A stretch of DNA of 64,000 bases from CAZWDL01 sp964632995 (GTDB lineage: Bacteria > Bacteroidota > Bacteroidia > Chitinophagales > Saprospiraceae): positions 1 through 64,000 of the forward strand of contig CAZWDL010000028.1 in assembly GCA_964632995.1 (NCBI GenBank). Reading direction: 5' to 3'. Both the position numbers and the translations under genes were made by a program. Shown piece after piece: positions 60,433 to 64,000 of the stretch. Position 1 is the first letter of the stretch. Each line of letters starts with the position of its first letter. The notes beneath the pieces are model-generated. The model worked only from the letters and a program-made list of their open reading frames with translations, did not search any database and was not told where the DNA came from.

Positions 60433-61893
60433 ATGCCCGGAAAAGAAGAACGATCCCAACAACAACGCGTGCTGCTCGACGAGGTCGAGGCGGCCGAACA
60501 GGAACTCAAGCGGCTCCCCGGCATCGATGGGGTAGGCGTGGGCTTCAAGGAGCGAAAAGGAAAGGTTACCGACGAGCTGAGCTTCCGCGTCTACGTCACG
60601 GAGAAAAAGCCGCGGGAGCAGCTCTCCGATGAGCAGCTCATTCCGGAAGAGCTGCATGGTTTCCGCACCGACGTCATCCAGACGCCCGTACTGACCAAGT
60701 ACAGCGACAACAGCCATTACCGACCCCTCAAGGGCGGTATCTGTGTAGGCCCCAAGGATGAAGGCACCGGCGCCATCGGATGGTTCGGTCAGCTCGATGC
60801 CGACGACCGCTGGGTCGTACTCAGCAACCACCACGTCCTGGGCGATGCCGACACCGTCGTCGGGCAGCCGCAGCACACCAAGTTCAGCGGCTGCTGCTGC
60901 GACTGCAACGTAATCGGATCGGTACTGGCGGGCGCCGACAACAACAAGGTCGACTGCGCCATCGCCGCCCTCAATGAGGATGCCGCCGACCAGATCCTGC
61001 TCGAAATTTCCAATAAGCTGACGGAAAACGTCTTCCGAATTCGCGGCGTGGCCGAGGCGGTCTGCGGCGACAACGTCTACAAAATCGGCAAGCGATCGGG
61101 GTATACCCGCGGCCGCGTCGTCGAAGTGCGCGGCACCTGCAAGGTGGTCACCGAAGACCTCTCCAACATCTACGCCGACAAGGTCGAACAGGTATTTATC
61201 TATCCTACCGACGAGGAGACCTACACCGTGCAGGACGACGTCGTCGCCTTCGCCTACAAGGGCGACTCGGGCTCGGTCATCATCAACGAGGATCACGAGA
61301 TCGTTGCCCTGCTCGAAGGTGGCCACATCATCCAGCTCGATGCGGACGATCGCCGTATTCGCGTCACTTCTTCCAATAAAATCCAGAACGTGCTGGCTTA
61401 CTTCGCCGATCAGGGCTTTCCCCTTACCCTCGCTACCAGCCCCCTGCAGCGAAGTGGCGGCAGCGCCGGGACGAAGCGAACGATTGCGGAACGCAGCCCC
61501 GAAGCCGCCGGCCGCTACGTACGCGCGCAACTGCAGCAGAGCCCTCTGGGCCTTCAGCTGCTGCAGCTCTTCGAACGGCACGCCGATGAGGTCATTCGCC
61601 TGGTCAACCACTGCCGCCCCGTCACCGTAGGCTGGCATCGCCATCAGGGGCCTGGCTTCCTGCAACACGTCCTGCGCAGCGCTCAGTATGCTCGCCATCC
61701 CATTCCGGCGGAACTGGAGGGCGTAACGCTGCCCGCCCTGCTCTCCCGCATGGCCTTTTTGCTGAAAAAACACGGCAAAGCGGAGCTGCGCCGCGATCTG
61801 AACGAACAATGGTTGCTCCTCTTTTCCCTGATCGACGAATGCCGCACCGTCCAGGATTTCCTTCACCGCGTAGAATCCAGCACCTATGCCTGA
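60433..61893 (+). CDS. Chymotrypsin-fold serine protease with GCCCDC motif (paralogue B)
   Basis: The 486-residue protein is a clear paralogue of the gene at 58.4 kb along its whole length. It has the N-terminal IDGVGVGFKERKGKVTDELS and FRVYVTEKKP, catalytic His134 in VLSNHHVLG, Asp174 in KVDCAIAAL and Ser279 in YKGDSGSVII. The Cys motif FSGCCCDCNVIG is also kept. The C-terminal helical part (VTVGWHRHQGPGFLQHVLRS) matches VTVAWHRNRGPAWLAHMIKS of A. The conservation of all catalytic residues implies that both are active, perhaps with different substrates. Its stop overlaps the next start by 8 bp (ATGCCTGA), so it is coupled to the large protein. Confidence 0.82.
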   Translation: MPGKEERSQQQRVLLDEVEAAEQELKRLPGIDGVGVGFKERKGKVTDELSFRVYVTEKKPREQLSDEQLIPEELHGFRTDVIQTPVLTKYSDNSHYRPLKGGICVGPKDEGTGAIGWFGQLDADDRWVVLSNHHVLGDADTVVGQPQHTKFSGCCCDCNVIGSVLAGADNNKVDCAIAALNEDAADQILLEISNKLTENVFRIRGVAEAVCGDNVYKIGKRSGYTRGRVVEVRGTCKVVTEDLSNIYADKVEQVFIYPTDEETYTVQDDVVAFAYKGDSGSVIINEDHEIVALLEGGHIIQLDADDRRIRVTSSNKIQNVLAYFADQGFPLTLATSPLQRSGGSAGTKRTIAERSPEAAGRYVRAQLQQSPLGLQLLQLFERHADEVIRLVNHCRPVTVGWHRHQGPGFLQHVLRSAQYARHPIPAELEGVTLPALLSRMAFLLKKHGKAELRRDLNEQWLLLFSLIDECRTVQDFLHRVESSTYA

Positions 61894-64000
61894 AAACACC
61901 GGAACACTAGAAAACCTAGTCCTCGAATTCACCAAAATCCTGCGGCCGCTGACCGAAGAGTTCAACGCAGCCGACGCCGGCGCCCTCTTCGTACAGCTGG
62001 GTATCCCGCTGAGCCCCGCCCAGGCCGACAGCATCGGCAGCGCCCTGGAACAAACCCGCCTGAAGCTGGATAAACTGACGGAAACGGTGGAGGAATTGAT
62101 CCAGGCGATCAAAGACGAAGACACCAGCGCCATCATCAGCACTGCCATCGACGCCGTCACCGAAGTGAAGGACGTCATCGAGAGCTTCGTGCAGGTCAAG
62201 GACGCCATCGACGGCCTCACCCTGCCCGGCGTCTCCAACGAAGAAATACAGGAAATCCCCGAGCGCCTCCTGGCCTTCGTCATCATCCAGTACTTCGACA
62301 ATATTCCGGGGCTCAACGAGGCCCTCGAATTTACCGGCGTCCTCAAAAGAGAACTGCGCAACGAAGGCTCCACCGATCCCGATGCACCACAATACTACGC
62401 CTCTACCTTTCAATTTAAGCAAATCGGCAATTGGATGACCTCGCCCGGCGAGCAGCTCGGTGATTTGTACGACTGGGGCCGCAACGGCTTCGACGGCACG
62501 GATCTCTTTCAAAAACTGGAGCAGATTATCGCCCGCGCCGGCTTCCCGGTGCTGCTCGATACCTCGGGACCGGTTCCCATGCTCGACCTCGTGGTGCTCA
62601 CGGTGCAGCCTAAGGAGGATATCAGCCCGCCCGGGCTCTTGGTCACTTTCCACAATCCGCTGTCGGGCGAAGCCGTCAGCTTCGAAGAGGAGGAATGGGT
62701 GGTCAACTTCGAGTTCGGCTTCGATATCCCAAACGAAGCCGAACTGGTCGTCCGGCCTAAAGGCGAGGTCGACCTCATCCCGCCCGGCTCCACGGAACTG
62801 GAGGGGCGCTTCTTCTTCGAATTCATCGCCCGCCGCCAGAATGGCAATCCCTTCGTCCTGCTCGGTCAGGTCGACGGCAGCCGCTTCGAGATCAAAGAGT
62901 TTGCACTAAGTGTTGACAACCGCCTCTCCTGGGATGCCGGCAACGGCAAGGCGGACGGCGAGGTCATCTTTCGCGCCGGCATCAAAGAGGGCCGGGTGGT
63001 GATCGACACGCAGAGCGGCGACGGCTTCCTCTCGCAAATCCTGCCCGACACCAAAATGGAGGGCTTCTTCGACGTCGCCCTCGGCATCAGCGACAAGGGA
63101 GAGGTCTACTTCGACGGCAGCGGCGGGCTGGAAATCTGGCTGCCCGCCCATATCGACCTCGGGCTCATCGAATTTGAAAGCATCATCCTGGGCTTTCTGC
63201 CCAAGGACGGCAAGCTGCCCATCAATATTGGCTCCAATATCAAGGCAAACCTGGGCCCCTTGAAGGCCGTGGTGGAAAATATAGGCGTCACCGCCGAGTT
63301 CTCCTTCCCCGACGGCGGCGGCAACCTGGGGCCCGTCGAGTTCGGCATCGGCTTCAAACCGCCGAACGGCGTAGGCCTCTCGCTCGACGCCGGCGTCGTT
63401 AAGGGCGGCGGCTATCTCTTTTTCGACTTCGACCGCGAGGAGTACGCCGGCGCCATCGAGCTGGTCTTCAGCGGCTTCCTTTCGCTCAAAGCCATCGGCC
63501 TGATCACCACGCGTATGCCCGACGGCTCGAAGGGTTTCTCGTTGCTCATCATCATCACCGCCGAGTTCGGCTCGGGCATACAACTCGGCTTCGGCTTTAC
63601 GCTGCTCGGTGTCGGCGGCCTGTTGGGCCTCAACCGCACCATGCGCCTGGAACCGCTGGCCGAGGGCGTGCGCACCGGCGCCGTGGAAGGCATCATGTTC
63701 CCGACCAATGTGGTAGAAAACGCGCCGCGCATCATCAGCGACCTGCGCACTTTCTTCCCGCCCGAGGCCGATATCTTCCTCATCGGGCCGCTGGCCAAAT
63801 TGGGATGGGGAACGCCTACGCTGATCAGTCTCTCCCTTGGCATCATCATCGAAATTCCGGGCAATATCGCTATCCTTGGCGTGCTGAAGGTCGTCCTGCC
63901 CGATGAAAAAGCCGCCTTGTTAGTTCTGCAGGTCAACTTCATCGGCGCCATCGAGTTCGACAAAAAGCGGGCCTGGTTCTTTGCCAGCATGTTCGGCTCG
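61886..64000 (+). CDS. Very large protein, DUF6603-like (5' part; runs off the window)
   Basis: 705 codons are open to the window end with no stop. The N-terminal 130 residues are helical with a heptad-like stretch (SALEQTRLKLDKLTETVEEL). A long series of short beta strands rich in Gly and hydrophobics follows (FSFPDGGGNLGPVEFGIGFK, AEFGSGIQLGFGFTLLGVGG). The block LLGLNRTMRLEPLAEGVRTG, then ENAPRIISDLRTFFPPEADI and GPLAKLGWGTPTLISLSLGI, resembles the DUF6603 region of giant bacterial proteins, whose function is unknown. There is no signal peptide. Start overlap with protease B shows it belongs to that operon, so it may be substrate, scaffold or effector of the proteases. Confidence 0.7.
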   Translation, partial: MPENTGTLENLVLEFTKILRPLTEEFNAADAGALFVQLGIPLSPAQADSIGSALEQTRLKLDKLTETVEELIQAIKDEDTSAIISTAIDAVTEVKDVIESFVQVKDAIDGLTLPGVSNEEIQEIPERLLAFVIIQYFDNIPGLNEALEFTGVLKRELRNEGSTDPDAPQYYASTFQFKQIGNWMTSPGEQLGDLYDWGRNGFDGTDLFQKLEQIIARAGFPVLLDTSGPVPMLDLVVLTVQPKEDISPPGLLVTFHNPLSGEAVSFEEEEWVVNFEFGFDIPNEAELVVRPKGEVDLIPPGSTELEGRFFFEFIARRQNGNPFVLLGQVDGSRFEIKEFALSVDNRLSWDAGNGKADGEVIFRAGIKEGRVVIDTQSGDGFLSQILPDTKMEGFFDVALGISDKGEVYFDGSGGLEIWLPAHIDLGLIEFESIILGFLPKDGKLPINIGSNIKANLGPLKAVVENIGVTAEFSFPDGGGNLGPVEFGIGFKPPNGVGLSLDAGVVKGGGYLFFDFDREEYAGAIELVFSGFLSLKAIGLITTRMPDGSKGFSLLIIITAEFGSGIQLGFGFTLLGVGGLLGLNRTMRLEPLAEGVRTGAVEGIMFPTNVVENAPRIISDLRTFFPPEADIFLIGPLAKLGWGTPTLISLSLGIIIEIPGNIAILGVLKVVLPDEKAALLVLQVNFIGAIEFDKKRAWFFASMFGS

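Noticed and set aside
60418..62373. 651-codon open frame on the minus strand opposite protease B
   Set aside because: It crosses the boundary of two plus-strand genes whose motifs are clear, and its own translation is low in recognisable structure; high GC at third positions creates long antisense frames.

Overview
The window looks like chromosomal DNA of a member of the Bacteroidota, probably a Saprospiria/Lewinella-like bacterium. The evidence is a C-terminal type IX secretion sorting domain with a SprB-type repeat (14.6-17.2 kb), a one-protein hybrid two-component regulator with a propeller sensor (50.7-54.6 kb), several promoters of the phylum type (TTG, about 20 bp, TAnnTTTG), and start codons without Shine-Dalgarno sequences. 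Phylum placement is firm; class placement is inference. I recognised no rRNA or tRNA gene.

Layout. 0-0.8 kb: the right end of an IS200/IS605-type element followed by decayed sulfatase and GH20 hexosaminidase fragments. 0.8-22 kb: mostly ordinary chromosome, with an esterase-like lipoprotein, moaA, a UvrD-type helicase fused to an Fe-S nuclease domain, a glucosaminidase, an OmpH/Skp chaperone, a site-2 protease, an acyl-CoA dehydrogenase flanked by inverted repeats, modA, a beta-barrel protein, a T9SS-exported FG-GAP protein, an M3 peptidase and a YdeP-type molybdopterin oxidoreductase. moaA, modA and the oxidoreductase share a molybdenum theme. 22-28.6 kb: a leftward set of ECF sigma factor, TetR regulator, ABC exporter with a degenerate nucleotide-binding domain, HlyD adaptor and TolC channel. 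29 kb: xerD.

30-31.5 kb: a small leftward cluster of three double-glycine-leader peptides, two of them shaped like a two-peptide bacteriocin, with a small membrane protein between them. Upstream lie four TGGGACA heptamers spaced exactly 10 bp apart, and then an XRE regulator. The third peptide is disturbed at poly-C tracts.

33.7-48.8 kb: a defence island. A WYL regulator broken by an amber codon precedes a complete type I-B CRISPR-Cas locus (small membrane protein, cas8b, cas7, cas5, cas3, a VapBC-like toxin-antitoxin pair, cas6, cas1, cas2, cas4) and an array of 31 identical 37-nt repeats. The interference half is visibly less GC-rich than the cas6-cas1-cas2-cas4 half, and the toxin-antitoxin pair sits at the seam. 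Spacers 1 and 3 overlap on opposite strands, which lets part of the target and its PAM be read from the array. Past the array come an AAA+ ATPase and the relic of a second CRISPR locus (cas4 and cas1 fragments plus one repeat of another family).

49-57.8 kb: an internally duplicated protein, a Uma2-type nuclease, the hybrid two-component regulator with a 21-bp direct-repeat site ahead of its neighbour, an exported NTF2/TPR protein, a MITE-like insertion next to an M29-like peptidase, and Hsp20. 58.2-64 kb: a tight operon of two paralogous chymotrypsin-fold proteases with a GCCCDC motif, a lipoprotein between them, and the start of a very large protein (DUF6603-like) that runs off the window. 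This last operon, the bacteriocin-like cluster and the CRISPR leader region are the best candidates for undescribed biology.
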